From contig NZ_CP110383.1 in the NCBI RefSeq assembly GCF_026015965.1, positions 901,808 to 965,807 on the forward strand: a stretch of DNA of 64,000 nt, in the 5' to 3' direction. The DNA comes from Selenomonas sputigena (GTDB taxonomy: Bacteria > Bacillota > Negativicutes > Selenomonadales > Selenomonadaceae). Under the pieces are notes generated by a model, which was not told the origin of the DNA, did no database searches, and saw only the letters and a list, made by a program, of their open reading frames with translations. Of this stretch, positions 19,692-27,420 are shown one piece after another. Position 1 is the first letter of the stretch. Every line of letters begins with the position of its first letter. The position numbers and the translations under genes were made by a program.

Positions 19692-19799
19692 TTTACTATG
19701 AAAATCCAAGAGGTCAAGCCCAAAGGGCGCAGAGCAATTGGATTTTTCATTAAGGACGACGCACAATGTCCACTTTGTGGACATTGTGCGTGTAGTTTG
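19692..19799 (+). repeat. Intergenic hairpin repeat family 1, copy B
   Basis: About 105 bp, starting TTTACTATGAAAATCCAAG. It includes a perfect 14-bp stem with a 3-base loop (CGCACAATGTCCAC-TTT-GTGGACATTGTGCG, 19760-19790), only 35 nt before the fur start. It is in the same orientation as fur. An ATG at 19698 opens a 44-codon frame through the hairpin that ends at 19832, just inside fur; it has no ribosome-binding site. Confidence 0.85.
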
Positions 19800-19824
19800 C
19801 AACAAATCGTAAAGGAGTATGGTC

Positions 19825-20271
19825 ATGGCTAAAATAACAATGGAGGATCTGAGGAAGAGGCTGCAGGAACGTCAGCATAAAATGACGCCGCAGCGGCAGA
19901 TTGTTCTGCAGGTTTTCATGGATCGTCCTGGTCAGCATATCAGCGCGGAGGACGTACACATGATCTTGCGCGCCAATCATTCGGAAATTGGCTTGGCTAC
20001 TGTCTATCGTAGTTTGGAGCTTCTCGTCGAGCTGGGGCTTCTGCAGAAGATGGAATTCGGCGACGGCTGCAGCCGCTACGAGATCTCGGATCTCAATCCC
20101 GGCGAGCATCAGCATCATCACTTGATTTGCCTGAGCTGCGGTAAGGTCACGGAGTTTTCTGAGGATCTTCTGGAGAATCTTGAGAAGAAGGTTGCCGATG
20201 AATGCGACTTCCAGATCGAGGATCATCAAGTCAAGCTGTTCGGTTACTGCAAGGAGTGCCGCAAGCATTGA
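19825..20271 (+). CDS. fur: Fur-family metalloregulator
   Basis: Metal-responsive repressor of about normal length (148 residues). The N-terminal winged-helix domain is KMTPQRQIVLQVF with recognition region IGLATVYRSLELL. The dimer and metal part has GEHQHHHLICLSCGKVTEF and a second CxxC at YCKEC, the structural zinc site. The residue after SRY is Glu, as in Fur, not the Asp that PerR uses for peroxide sensing. I therefore prefer Fur (Zur is possible) over PerR. AAAGGAG at 19811-19817 fits the second ATG at 19825. Its stop overlaps the hemZ TTG start (TTGA), which links metal regulation to a heme-pathway gene. Confidence 0.88.
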   Translation: MAKITMEDLRKRLQERQHKMTPQRQIVLQVFMDRPGQHISAEDVHMILRANHSEIGLATVYRSLELLVELGLLQKMEFGDGCSRYEISDLNPGEHQHHHLICLSCGKVTEFSEDLLENLEKKVADECDFQIEDHQVKLFGYCKECRKH

Positions 20272-21794
20272 TTGTTCGACGTTTCTTGCTCGACCGAAAA
20301 GAGGAGGTCATCGTCAAGCTCGTGCGCGAGCTTTTGGAACTCTTCAAGATCCGAGTGTTGGAGCTTGAAGAGGAGTGCGGCGAGGAACAGGCGGATTTTG
20401 CCGTATTGTCCGTGCGGCATGAAATTGCCATGGATCCTGTGCCTGCAGTTCATACAGAACTTCTTGCTGTAGAGGAGACGGGGGAGGAACGGCGCTTTTC
20501 TATAGAGGGCGCCGCAAGGCAGGGCGAAAAGGCGATGGCGGCTGTCCATCGCCTCGTCAAGCTCAACCTCTACCGTCTCTTTCGTACGCATTTCGATATG
20601 CCTGCGGCGGCATGGGGTATTCTGCACGGCGTCCGCCCGACGAAGATCGTGCATCGCTTCATCGAAGCGGGACTTTCGCGCGAGGAGATCGTCGCGCGCC
20701 TTTTGGAGGACTACGAGGTTTCTTTGGAGAAGGCTTCGTACATGACGGCGATGGCGTTTCGCCAGAAACCGTTCCTGCAGACGTCGGACGAGCGGACGAT
20801 CAGCGTCTACGTCGGCATACCGTTCTGTCGCTCGCGCTGCCTTTACTGCTCGTTTCCCGCCTACATCCTGCCCAAAGAAGAGCAGCTCAGCACTTTTTTT
20901 ACCGCATGGGACAAGGATCTCGCAGCGGCAAAGTGTGAGATCGAGCGTCATCGCCTGAAGGTGCAGAGTATCTATATCGGCGGCGGTACGCCGACGAGTC
21001 TCAGCAATGCCGATTTCGAACGTATGCTTTCCCTCGTCGAGGGAGCTTTCTATGGCGAGCATACGGGCGAATTTACGGTGGAGGCGGGGCGTCCCGATAC
21101 GATGACGCCAGAAAAGGCGCTCTCAATGAAGAAGCATCGCGTGAGCCGCGTCAGCGTGAATCCGCAGACGATGCAGCAGCGCACATTGGAGCGCATCGGC
21201 AGGGCGCATACGCCCGAAGACATCGTCCGCATGTTCCGCCTGCTGCGCGAGACGGGCGATTTTTCCATCAACATGGACGTCATCCTCGGCTTGCCGGGGG
21301 AGACGTGCTCGGACGTTGCCGATACGATGGCGAAGGTTCTCGCGCTCGCTCCCGACGACGTGACACTTCACTCGCTCGCCTTGAAGCGCGGCTCGAAGCT
21401 CAAGATGCACTTGGAAGAATATGAGCTTCCAAATGATGCCGAGGTGCAGGCGATGTTTCGGACGGCGATGGATCAGGTGCAGGACGAGGGCTTTTTGCCG
21501 TACTATCTCTATCGGCAGGGCTATATGAGCGGGCAGATGGAAAATGTCGGCTGTGCGCGTCCGGGCGCTGAGAGCATGTACAATATGCAGATCATGGACG
21601 AGCATCAGACGATCCTAGGCATCGGCTGCGCCGCGACGAGCAAGATTATGAATTTCCGCACGAAGAGGCTCAAGGCGTCGTTCAACGCCAAGGATTTTCA
21701 TACTTATGTGCGCGATATCGACGATTATATCGCGAAGCGAGCCGCTCTTTTAGCGGAGGCTTACGGAGACGAGGGGGAGGAAGAAACGTGTTGA
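20268..21794 (+). CDS. hemZ: HemZ-type coproporphyrinogen dehydrogenase-like radical SAM protein
   Basis: Radical-SAM enzyme related to HemN and annotated in Bacillus as oxygen-independent coproporphyrinogen oxidase; the exact activity of HemZ proteins is not settled. The 508-residue protein has an N-terminal extension of about 160 residues, then the cluster motif FCRSRCLYCSF (CxxxCxxC), the GGGTPT glycine loop and the EAGRPDTM, VNPQTM and VILGLPGET segments. I chose the TTG at 20268, which overlaps the fur stop. An upstream frame extension to 20202 would run inside fur. Its position before hisS-aspS is conserved in Firmicutes. Confidence 0.87.
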   Translation: MIVRRFLLDRKEEVIVKLVRELLELFKIRVLELEEECGEEQADFAVLSVRHEIAMDPVPAVHTELLAVEETGEERRFSIEGAARQGEKAMAAVHRLVKLNLYRLFRTHFDMPAAAWGILHGVRPTKIVHRFIEAGLSREEIVARLLEDYEVSLEKASYMTAMAFRQKPFLQTSDERTISVYVGIPFCRSRCLYCSFPAYILPKEEQLSTFFTAWDKDLAAAKCEIERHRLKVQSIYIGGGTPTSLSNADFERMLSLVEGAFYGEHTGEFTVEAGRPDTMTPEKALSMKKHRVSRVSVNPQTMQQRTLERIGRAHTPEDIVRMFRLLRETGDFSINMDVILGLPGETCSDVADTMAKVLALAPDDVTLHSLALKRGSKLKMHLEEYELPNDAEVQAMFRTAMDQVQDEGFLPYYLYRQGYMSGQMENVGCARPGAESMYNMQIMDEHQTILGIGCAATSKIMNFRTKRLKASFNAKDFHTYVRDIDDYIAKRAALLAEAYGDEGEEETC

Positions 21795-23053
21795 TCAACG
21801 GACCGCGCGGCACGAAGGATATTTTGCCTGATACGGTCGCACAATGGACGCATGTCGAGAAGGTGATCCGCGAGCTATGTGCGCGATACGGTTACCATGA
21901 AATCCGCACGCCGATTTTCGAGCATACGGAGCTTTTCCTGCGCGGCATCGGCGAGACGACCGACGTCGTGGAAAAGGAGATGTACACGTTCACCGATCGA
22001 GGCGAGCGCAGCCTTACGTTGCGGCCCGAAAATACGGCTTCTGTCGTGCGCTCGTACCTGCAGAACAAGCTCTATGCGGCGGACGCTCTCGTGAAGCTCT
22101 TCTACATCGGCTCGATGTTCCGCTATGACCGTCCGCAGGCGGGACGCTACCGCGAGTTCCACCAGTTCGGCGTGGAGGCTTTGGGCGAGGCAAGTCCTGC
22201 AGTCGATGCGGAAATCATCGTGCTTGCCGTCGAGTTCCTGCGCGCTCTCGGCTTGCAGGAGCTAAAACTGCATCTTAATTCCGTCGGCTGTCCCAAGTGT
22301 CGTCCCGTCTATCGCGAGAAACTGCAGGAGTTCTTCCGCCCGCATCTCGAAGAGCTTTGCACGGACTGCCGCTCGCGTTTCGAGCGCAATCCGCTGCGCC
22401 TCCTCGACTGCAAGAACGAGCATTGCCATGCACTCGCTGAGGATGCGCCGCGCATCACGGACTGCCTTTGTGACGAGTGCCGCACACATTTCGCTGAGGT
22501 GCAGTCGTATCTTACGGCGGCGGATGTTCCCTTCGAGCTTGATGCGAATCTTGTGCGTGGCCTCGACTACTATACGAAGACGGCTTTCGAGGTCAAGTAC
22601 ACGCCGCTCGGTGCGCAGAGCGCCGTGGCGGGCGGCGGGCGCTACGACGGACTCGTCGAGGAGGTCGGCGGTCCGCCGACGCCTGGGATCGGCTTTGCCG
22701 TGGGGCTTGAGCGCGTGCTGCTCGCGCTCGAAAAACAGGGGCTTTTGCCTGAGGAGCGAGAAGCGGTCGATGTCTTCGTCGTCGCCTTGGGCGAGGAGGC
22801 GAGAATTCCTGCCTTCAGGCTCTTGCACGAGCTTCGCGCGGCTAAATTCTCCGCTGCCATGGACTTCGCAGGGCGCAGCATGAAGGCACAGATGAAGCAG
22901 GCTAACAAGAAGAATGCCCGCTTTGTGGCGATCTTGGGTGAAGATGAGGTCAAGGAGGCTTCTGCCCTCTTGAAGGATATGAAGACGAGCGAGCAGAAGA
23001 AGCTCGCTTTGAAGGATTTTGTTCCTGCATTATGTGTTGAGGTGAAGAATTGA
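21788..23053 (+). CDS. hisS: Histidyl-tRNA synthetase
   Basis: Class II synthetase of 421 residues, typical length. Motif 1 lies around HEIRTPIFEHTELF, motif 2 is MFRYDRPQAGRYREFHQFG, and the histidine-specific blocks are LVRGLDYYTKTAFE and GGGRYDGLVEEVGG. Motif 3 is GIGFAVGLERVLL. The anticodon-binding domain follows. It starts with GTG at 21788 and overlaps the end of hemZ by seven bases; GAGGGGGAGGAAG precedes it. Confidence 0.97.
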   Translation: MLINGPRGTKDILPDTVAQWTHVEKVIRELCARYGYHEIRTPIFEHTELFLRGIGETTDVVEKEMYTFTDRGERSLTLRPENTASVVRSYLQNKLYAADALVKLFYIGSMFRYDRPQAGRYREFHQFGVEALGEASPAVDAEIIVLAVEFLRALGLQELKLHLNSVGCPKCRPVYREKLQEFFRPHLEELCTDCRSRFERNPLRLLDCKNEHCHALAEDAPRITDCLCDECRTHFAEVQSYLTAADVPFELDANLVRGLDYYTKTAFEVKYTPLGAQSAVAGGGRYDGLVEEVGGPPTPGIGFAVGLERVLLALEKQGLLPEEREAVDVFVVALGEEARIPAFRLLHELRAAKFSAAMDFAGRSMKAQMKQANKKNARFVAILGEDEVKEASALLKDMKTSEQKKLALKDFVPALCVEVKN

Positions 23054-24852
23054 TGGAAACATTGGAAGGCATGAAGAGGACGCGCCATTGCGGCGAGCTG
23101 CGTGAGGGTGATGTTGGCGCCGAGGTCGTGCTCTCGGGCTGGGTATCGAGGAGAAGGGATCACGGCGGTCTGATCTTCGTCGATATGCGCGACCGCTCGG
23201 GGTTTGTGCAGGTCGTCTACGATGAGGCGGCGATGGGCAAGGACGCGTTCCACAAGGCGGAAACCCTGCGCAACGAGTTCGTCATCGGCGTGCGCGGCAA
23301 GGTGCGCGCGCGCTCGGAGGATACGGTCAATCCGCATATCGAGACGGGCAAGATCGAGGTCGTCTGTGAGGAGCTGCGCATCCTGAATACGGCGAAGACG
23401 CCGCCCTTCTACATCCAGGACAACATCGACGTCGACGAGACGCTGCGCCTCAAGTATCGCTATCTTGACCTGCGCCGCCCCGAGATGCAGGCGAATCTCA
23501 TGCTGCGTCACCGCGTGACGAAGATCATGCGCGATTTCCTCGACCGTCATGAATTCATCGAGATTGAGACGCCGATGCTCTGCAAGAGCACGCCCGAGGG
23601 CGCACGCGACTTCCTTGTGCCGAGCCGACTGAATCCCGGCAAGTTCTACGCACTGCCGCAGTCGCCGCAGATCTTCAAGCAGATTCTCATGGTCGCAGGC
23701 TTCGAGAAGTATTTCCAGATCGTGCGCTGTTTCCGCGATGAGGATCTGCGTGCTGACCGTCAGCCCGAGTTCACGCAGCTCGATATCGAGACGTCCTTCC
23801 TTGACGAGAACGACATCTTGGAGCTGATGGAAGGCCTTGTCGCGGAGCTTTTCGACAAGACGCTCGGCATCAAGCTCGAAACCCCGTTTTTGCGCATGAA
23901 GTGGGATGAGGCGATGGAGCGATTCGGCTCGGACAAGCCCGATCTTCGCTTTGGCATGGAGCTCATGGACATCTCGGAGTACGTCAAGGGTTCGGACTTC
24001 AAAGTCTTCTCCTCTGTCCTCGAAAACGGCGGACAGGTCAAGGTCATCAATGTCGAGGACTATGCGAATATCCCGCGCCGCGAGCTGGACGGTCTCGTGC
24101 AGTATGTGCAGGGCTACGGCGCGAAGGGTCTCGCGTGGATTCAGTACACGGAAGAGGGCGTGAAGTCGCCGTTCAAGAAGTTCTACGCCGATGAAGTCTT
24201 CGAGAAGATCAAGGAGGCCTGCCATGCTAAGACGGGCGATCTCCTGCTCGTCATCGCGGACAAGCCGCTCGTCGTCGCACAGGCGCTCGGCGAACTGCGC
24301 CTTGAGATGGCGCGCCGTCGCGGCCTCATCGATGCCGATGCGCTGAAATTCCTCTGGGTCACGGACTTCCCGATGTTTGAATACAACGAGGAAGAGAAGC
24401 GCTGGAAGGCCATGCACCATCCGTTCACAGCACCGCGCCGCGAGGATGTCGAGTACTTGATGTCCGATCCTGGAAGGGTCAAGGCGAACGCTTACGACAT
24501 GGTTCTGAACGGCGTCGAAATCGGCGGCGGTAGCCTGCGTATCTATCAGGGCGATTTGCAGGAGAAGGTCTTCGAGGCCATCGGACTCACGCAGGAAGAG
24601 GCGCGTCAAAAGTTCGGCTTCATGATGGACGCCTTCGAGTACGGCACGCCGCCGCACGGCGGCATCGCTTTCGGTCTCGACCGCCTCGTCATGCTCATGG
24701 CGAAGCGTCGCTCGATCCGCGACGTCATCGCGTTCCCCAAGACGCAGAGCGCTTCGGACGTGATGTCGCACGCGCCGTCCGAGGTCGACGCCAAGCAGCT
24801 GCGCGAGCTTTATGTGCGCTCTACGGCGGTCAAGAAGGAAGAGAAGAAGTAG
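23053..24852 (+). CDS. aspS: Aspartyl-tRNA synthetase
   Basis: Class II synthetase of the long bacterial type (599 residues). An N-terminal OB anticodon domain (LSGWVSRRRDHGGLIFVDMRDRSG) is followed by motif 1/2 (ETPMLCKSTPEGARDFLVPSR; FRDEDLRADRQPEFTQLDIE). The inserted GAD domain comes next, and motif 3 is GIAFGLDRLVMLM. The ATG overlaps the hisS stop (TGATG); a TTG one codon earlier is also possible. Whether it is discriminating or also charges tRNA-Asn cannot be read from the sequence. A strong terminator follows. Confidence 0.97.
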   Translation: METLEGMKRTRHCGELREGDVGAEVVLSGWVSRRRDHGGLIFVDMRDRSGFVQVVYDEAAMGKDAFHKAETLRNEFVIGVRGKVRARSEDTVNPHIETGKIEVVCEELRILNTAKTPPFYIQDNIDVDETLRLKYRYLDLRRPEMQANLMLRHRVTKIMRDFLDRHEFIEIETPMLCKSTPEGARDFLVPSRLNPGKFYALPQSPQIFKQILMVAGFEKYFQIVRCFRDEDLRADRQPEFTQLDIETSFLDENDILELMEGLVAELFDKTLGIKLETPFLRMKWDEAMERFGSDKPDLRFGMELMDISEYVKGSDFKVFSSVLENGGQVKVINVEDYANIPRRELDGLVQYVQGYGAKGLAWIQYTEEGVKSPFKKFYADEVFEKIKEACHAKTGDLLLVIADKPLVVAQALGELRLEMARRRGLIDADALKFLWVTDFPMFEYNEEEKRWKAMHHPFTAPRREDVEYLMSDPGRVKANAYDMVLNGVEIGGGSLRIYQGDLQEKVFEAIGLTQEEARQKFGFMMDAFEYGTPPHGGIAFGLDRLVMLMAKRRSIRDVIAFPKTQSASDVMSHAPSEVDAKQLRELYVRSTAVKKEEKK

Positions 24853-24871
24853 GCAGTCAGCCGCAAGATAT

Positions 24872-24905
24872 AAAAAATCCCCATGCAGGAGCATGGGGAT
24901 TTTTT
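24872..24905. terminator. Bidirectional rho-independent terminator
   Basis: Perfect 15-bp inverted repeat, AAAAAATCCCCATGC / GCATGGGGATTTTTT with an AGGA loop. It serves aspS on the plus strand and the convergent small gene on the minus strand. Confidence 0.93.
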
Positions 24906-24914
24906 ATGTTCGGC

Positions 24915-25124
24915 TTATTTTTTGAGCGCTTCCTTCAAGATCGCCGTGCAAGCCTGTTGCGCGACGCGCAACACGTCGGTGTAGACCTTGTTGTAGAGCT
25001 CGCCGCCGTCGACGACACCGCGGCCGTTCTGCGTGATGAAGAACTTCTTCGGACGATCCTCGAAGGCCTTGTCCGCTTCAGCAAATTTCGCCTCGACCAG
25101 CTTCTCCAGTTCCTGCTCTGTCAA
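24915..25124 (-). CDS. Small conserved-looking protein of unknown function
   Basis: A 69-residue soluble protein, mostly charged and helical (MTEQELEKLVEAKFAEADKAF), with a middle FFITQNGRGVVDGG and a C-terminal helix. It has no membrane segment and no metal motif. The start is TTG at 25124 behind GAGGTGAC, with its own promoter (25158-25185) and a shared terminator, which together argue that it is a real gene. I do not recognise a family. Confidence 0.7.
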   Translation of the reverse strand: MTEQELEKLVEAKFAEADKAFEDRPKKFFITQNGRGVVDGGELYNKVYTDVLRVAQQACTAILKEALKK

Positions 25125-25157
25125 AATAAGTCACCTCTTTCTATAATTATACCTTAT

Positions 25158-25185
25158 ATTATACATCATTTTGATTGATTGTAAA
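25158..25185 (-). promoter_or_regulatory. Promoter of the 69-residue protein gene
   Basis: On the minus strand: TTTACA (25185-25180), a 16-bp spacer, then TATAAT (25163-25158). GAGGTGAC and the TTG start follow within about 35 nt. Confidence 0.6.
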
Positions 25186-25191
25186 GCTGAC

Positions 25192-25788
25192 TTATTTGGC
25201 GGCGAAACGATAGTTGTGCCCGTCTTCTGTTACGATGCACTTGTCTGATTTTGAAAGGAAGCCCGCAACGACTTCATTGCGCAGTGCGAAGTAATTGGCC
25301 GGGTCGCCGCCGGCTTCCCGCCAAAAAGCGCGGTGCACGTCGAGGCGCAGTTCCCATGCGAAGCTTTCGTCGGACGAATCTGTGACCATGCAGGCGCCGT
25401 CGCACGGCATGCCGTCGAGCATGAGGCTGTCCATGGCATTGAACAAGGCGCTCGGCCGCGACTCTTCCGCAGCGGTTTCAGCCCCGAAGGCGAAGGCGGC
25501 TCGCTTCATGTCCTCCAAGCGTTCTGCATCCTGCTTCAGAAGCTTCGTCACAAGAGCGGCATAGCGGGATTCGGCATCCTCGATTTTGCCCAACAGCCAG
25601 CCATGGATGTTCGCCAGATCGATGATCGTTTCGAGCGGCCGCGACTCTTCCTTTACATAAGCGGCCGCCTCTTCTGCACTCATCCAACCTTTTTCAATGG
25701 CAAGATTGGCAATCGTCTTCGTCAGCTTTTCCTGTGACTGGATTTTCTCATACATGCGAAAATGAATCGGCCCTAAAAATGCACTCAT
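25192..25788 (-). CDS. Conserved-looking hypothetical protein
   Basis: A 198-residue soluble protein opening MSAFLGPIHFRMYEKIQSQE. The N-terminal half is helical (residues 1-115); the C-terminal half is compact, with DGMPCDGACMVTD and VHRAFWREAGGDPANYF. Two cysteines are close together (PCDGAC). No enzyme motif is recognised. The ATG has an ideal GGAGGT site 7 nt upstream, and a TATAAT lies in the AT-rich region before it. The neighbour on the same strand has its own promoter, so the two are probably separate units. Confidence 0.72.
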   Translation of the reverse strand: MSAFLGPIHFRMYEKIQSQEKLTKTIANLAIEKGWMSAEEAAAYVKEESRPLETIIDLANIHGWLLGKIEDAESRYAALVTKLLKQDAERLEDMKRAAFAFGAETAAEESRPSALFNAMDSLMLDGMPCDGACMVTDSSDESFAWELRLDVHRAFWREAGGDPANYFALRNEVVAGFLSKSDKCIVTEDGHNYRFAAK

Positions 25789-25869
25789 TGCTCATACCTC
25801 CGTAAAAACTGATAAACTAATCAATAAATTATATAATACACCATTTACGGAAGAAATGTCGTATCATTT

Positions 25870-25980
25870 CTTACCATGAAAGTCCAAGAAGTCAAGCCCA
25901 AAGGGCGCAGACTGATTGGGTAACTTTCTGTAAGGGCGGCGCACAATGTCCACAAAGTGGACGTTTGTGCGTGTAGCTTA
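25870..25980 (+). repeat. Intergenic hairpin repeat family 1, copy C
   Basis: About 105 bp in the divergent gap (25789-26101) between the 198-residue protein and the L,D-transpeptidase. It starts TTACCATGAAAGTCCAAG and ends with an imperfect stem, GCACAATGTCCAC-AAA-GTGGACGTTTGTGC. Its ATG frame stops after 15 codons, unlike copies A and B, which argues against a coding role. The rest of the gap is AT-rich and holds the promoter at 26048-26056. Confidence 0.85.
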
Positions 25981-26047
25981 CCGAGGATAAATTTATTGGC
26001 TATTGTGCAAAGCTTTTTCCAGTGGCAGTGAAAATAGGGCGCGGTTG

Positions 26048-26056
26048 TGCTATAAT
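26048..26056 (+). promoter_or_regulatory. Extended -10 promoter of the L,D-transpeptidase gene
   Basis: TGCTATAAT (TG, one base, perfect TATAAT) about 45 bp before the start. No good -35 is visible, which is normal for an extended -10 promoter. Confidence 0.55.
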
Positions 26057-26101
26057 GAAAGCATCTTTTATGAAAGCAATTTTGAAGAAAAGGACGATGC
26101 A

Positions 26102-27361
26102 ATGATGTTTAAGCAAATCGCGGCTTTTTTTGTCTGTCTTTCGATGTTTGCCGGCGTGTCCGGATGGGCAGGGGCTACGGAAAAGGAGCAAGGTTCCTCC
26201 TACGGCGCATGGGTCAAGGATATTTCGGCGGAGAGTCCCGAGCCTGAGAAAGTGCATGCATCGGAAGTCAAATCTGCCGTTGCCGAAAAGACGGAAGATC
26301 CCTACAAGATCATCATCAATGTGGCCGCACGCTCCCTGGGTGTTTACAAGAACAACGAAAAGATCCGCCTCTATCCTGTGGGATTGGGAAAGCTTTCTAC
26401 GCCGACGCCCGTCGGTTATTTTTCCGTCTTGACAAAGGAGGAAAATCCTACATGGGTCGATCCCGGCGATTCAGGGAACACGATCCCTTCGGGGGAGAGC
26501 AATCCTCTCGGCTATCGTTGGATGCAGGTCTGGGGAAACTACGGCATCCACGGCACGAATCATCCCGAATCCATCGGTAGCTACGTCTCCAATGGCTGCA
26601 TCCGCATGAAGGAGGCCGACGTCGAGGAGGTCTATGATTATGCGAGCGTCGGTACGCCCGTGGAAATCATGTATCAGCGCATCGTCATCGATAAGATCAA
26701 GGACAACATGATCGTTTACTATATCTATCCCGATGGTTATGGATATCAGCCGCTTGATGTCGAGACAGTAGCGAAGTGGCTTGCAGGCTACGGCGTGGAT
26801 AAATTTGAATCCGACGAGGAAATCGAGCGGAAGATCGAACTGTCTGATGGTCAGCCCACATACGTCGCCAGGGTATACAATCTGTCCGTCAACGGAAAGC
26901 CGATGAGCGACAAAGCTCTGATCAAGGACGACATCGTATATCTTCCGGCCGATAAGATTGCCGAACAGCTCAAGGTGCTTGTGACATGGGATTCTAAGTC
27001 CGCCACGTTGGGGACGAAGTACGGCAAGGCGATCGGCTACGAAAAGAAAGGGTCGCTCTTCTTCAACGCGGAAGATGCAGGCGTATTGTTTCATTTGCAG
27101 GGCGGTTTGAGCAAACGCGGCGTCTACGAGCTGACATCTATAAAGGAGACGCCCGCCGCTTCGACGAAGGAGGAAGCCGTCGAGACGAAGGACAGCGTTG
27201 AGAGCGAGCCGATGAAGAGCGGTGCAGAAAAGAGCACGGCAAAGAGCGGCGAGGAGACGGTGGAAAGCGCTAAGACGCAGGATCGCCGTCCTGTCGCGGC
27301 GAGAACGACGCGAATCTATCGCGAAGGACAGGCGGATGCGATGGATTCTGCAAAAAAATGA
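26102..27361 (+). CDS. Exported L,D-transpeptidase (YkuD domain) with copper-amine-oxidase-like domain
   Basis: Likely forms 3-3 cross-links in peptidoglycan or attaches proteins to it. The 419-residue product has a signal peptide (residues 1-24, ending GWAGA) and a YkuD domain at about 70-200. The catalytic motif HGTNHPESIGSYVSNGCIRM holds the His, Ser and Cys. A second domain at about 255-330 resembles the N-terminal domain of copper amine oxidases (VNGKPMSDKALIKDDIVYLP), often a wall-binding module. The C terminus (about 345-419) is a low-complexity Lys/Glu/Ser/Thr tail. I chose the ATG at 26102; upstream codons to 26003 lie in the promoter region. It runs alone into polA. Confidence 0.87.
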   Translation: MMFKQIAAFFVCLSMFAGVSGWAGATEKEQGSSYGAWVKDISAESPEPEKVHASEVKSAVAEKTEDPYKIIINVAARSLGVYKNNEKIRLYPVGLGKLSTPTPVGYFSVLTKEENPTWVDPGDSGNTIPSGESNPLGYRWMQVWGNYGIHGTNHPESIGSYVSNGCIRMKEADVEEVYDYASVGTPVEIMYQRIVIDKIKDNMIVYYIYPDGYGYQPLDVETVAKWLAGYGVDKFESDEEIERKIELSDGQPTYVARVYNLSVNGKPMSDKALIKDDIVYLPADKIAEQLKVLVTWDSKSATLGTKYGKAIGYEKKGSLFFNAEDAGVLFHLQGGLSKRGVYELTSIKETPAASTKEEAVETKDSVESEPMKSGAEKSTAKSGEETVESAKTQDRRPVAARTTRIYREGQADAMDSAKK

Positions 27362-27420
27362 CTCCCTATTCGAGAAGCCATCGAAAAAATCCGCCGCGAT
27401 TTGCAATGAGGTGAGCATTG

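Noticed and set aside
22642-24894. 750-codon open frame on the minus strand across aspS and hisS
   Set aside because: It is a shadow of high-GC third-position bias; composition is Arg/Leu/Asp-rich without any domain, and both plus-strand synthetases are unmistakable.
26003-26101. N-terminal extension of the L,D-transpeptidase by 33 codons
   Set aside because: It overlaps the promoter and would bury the signal peptide; ATG 26102 fits better.
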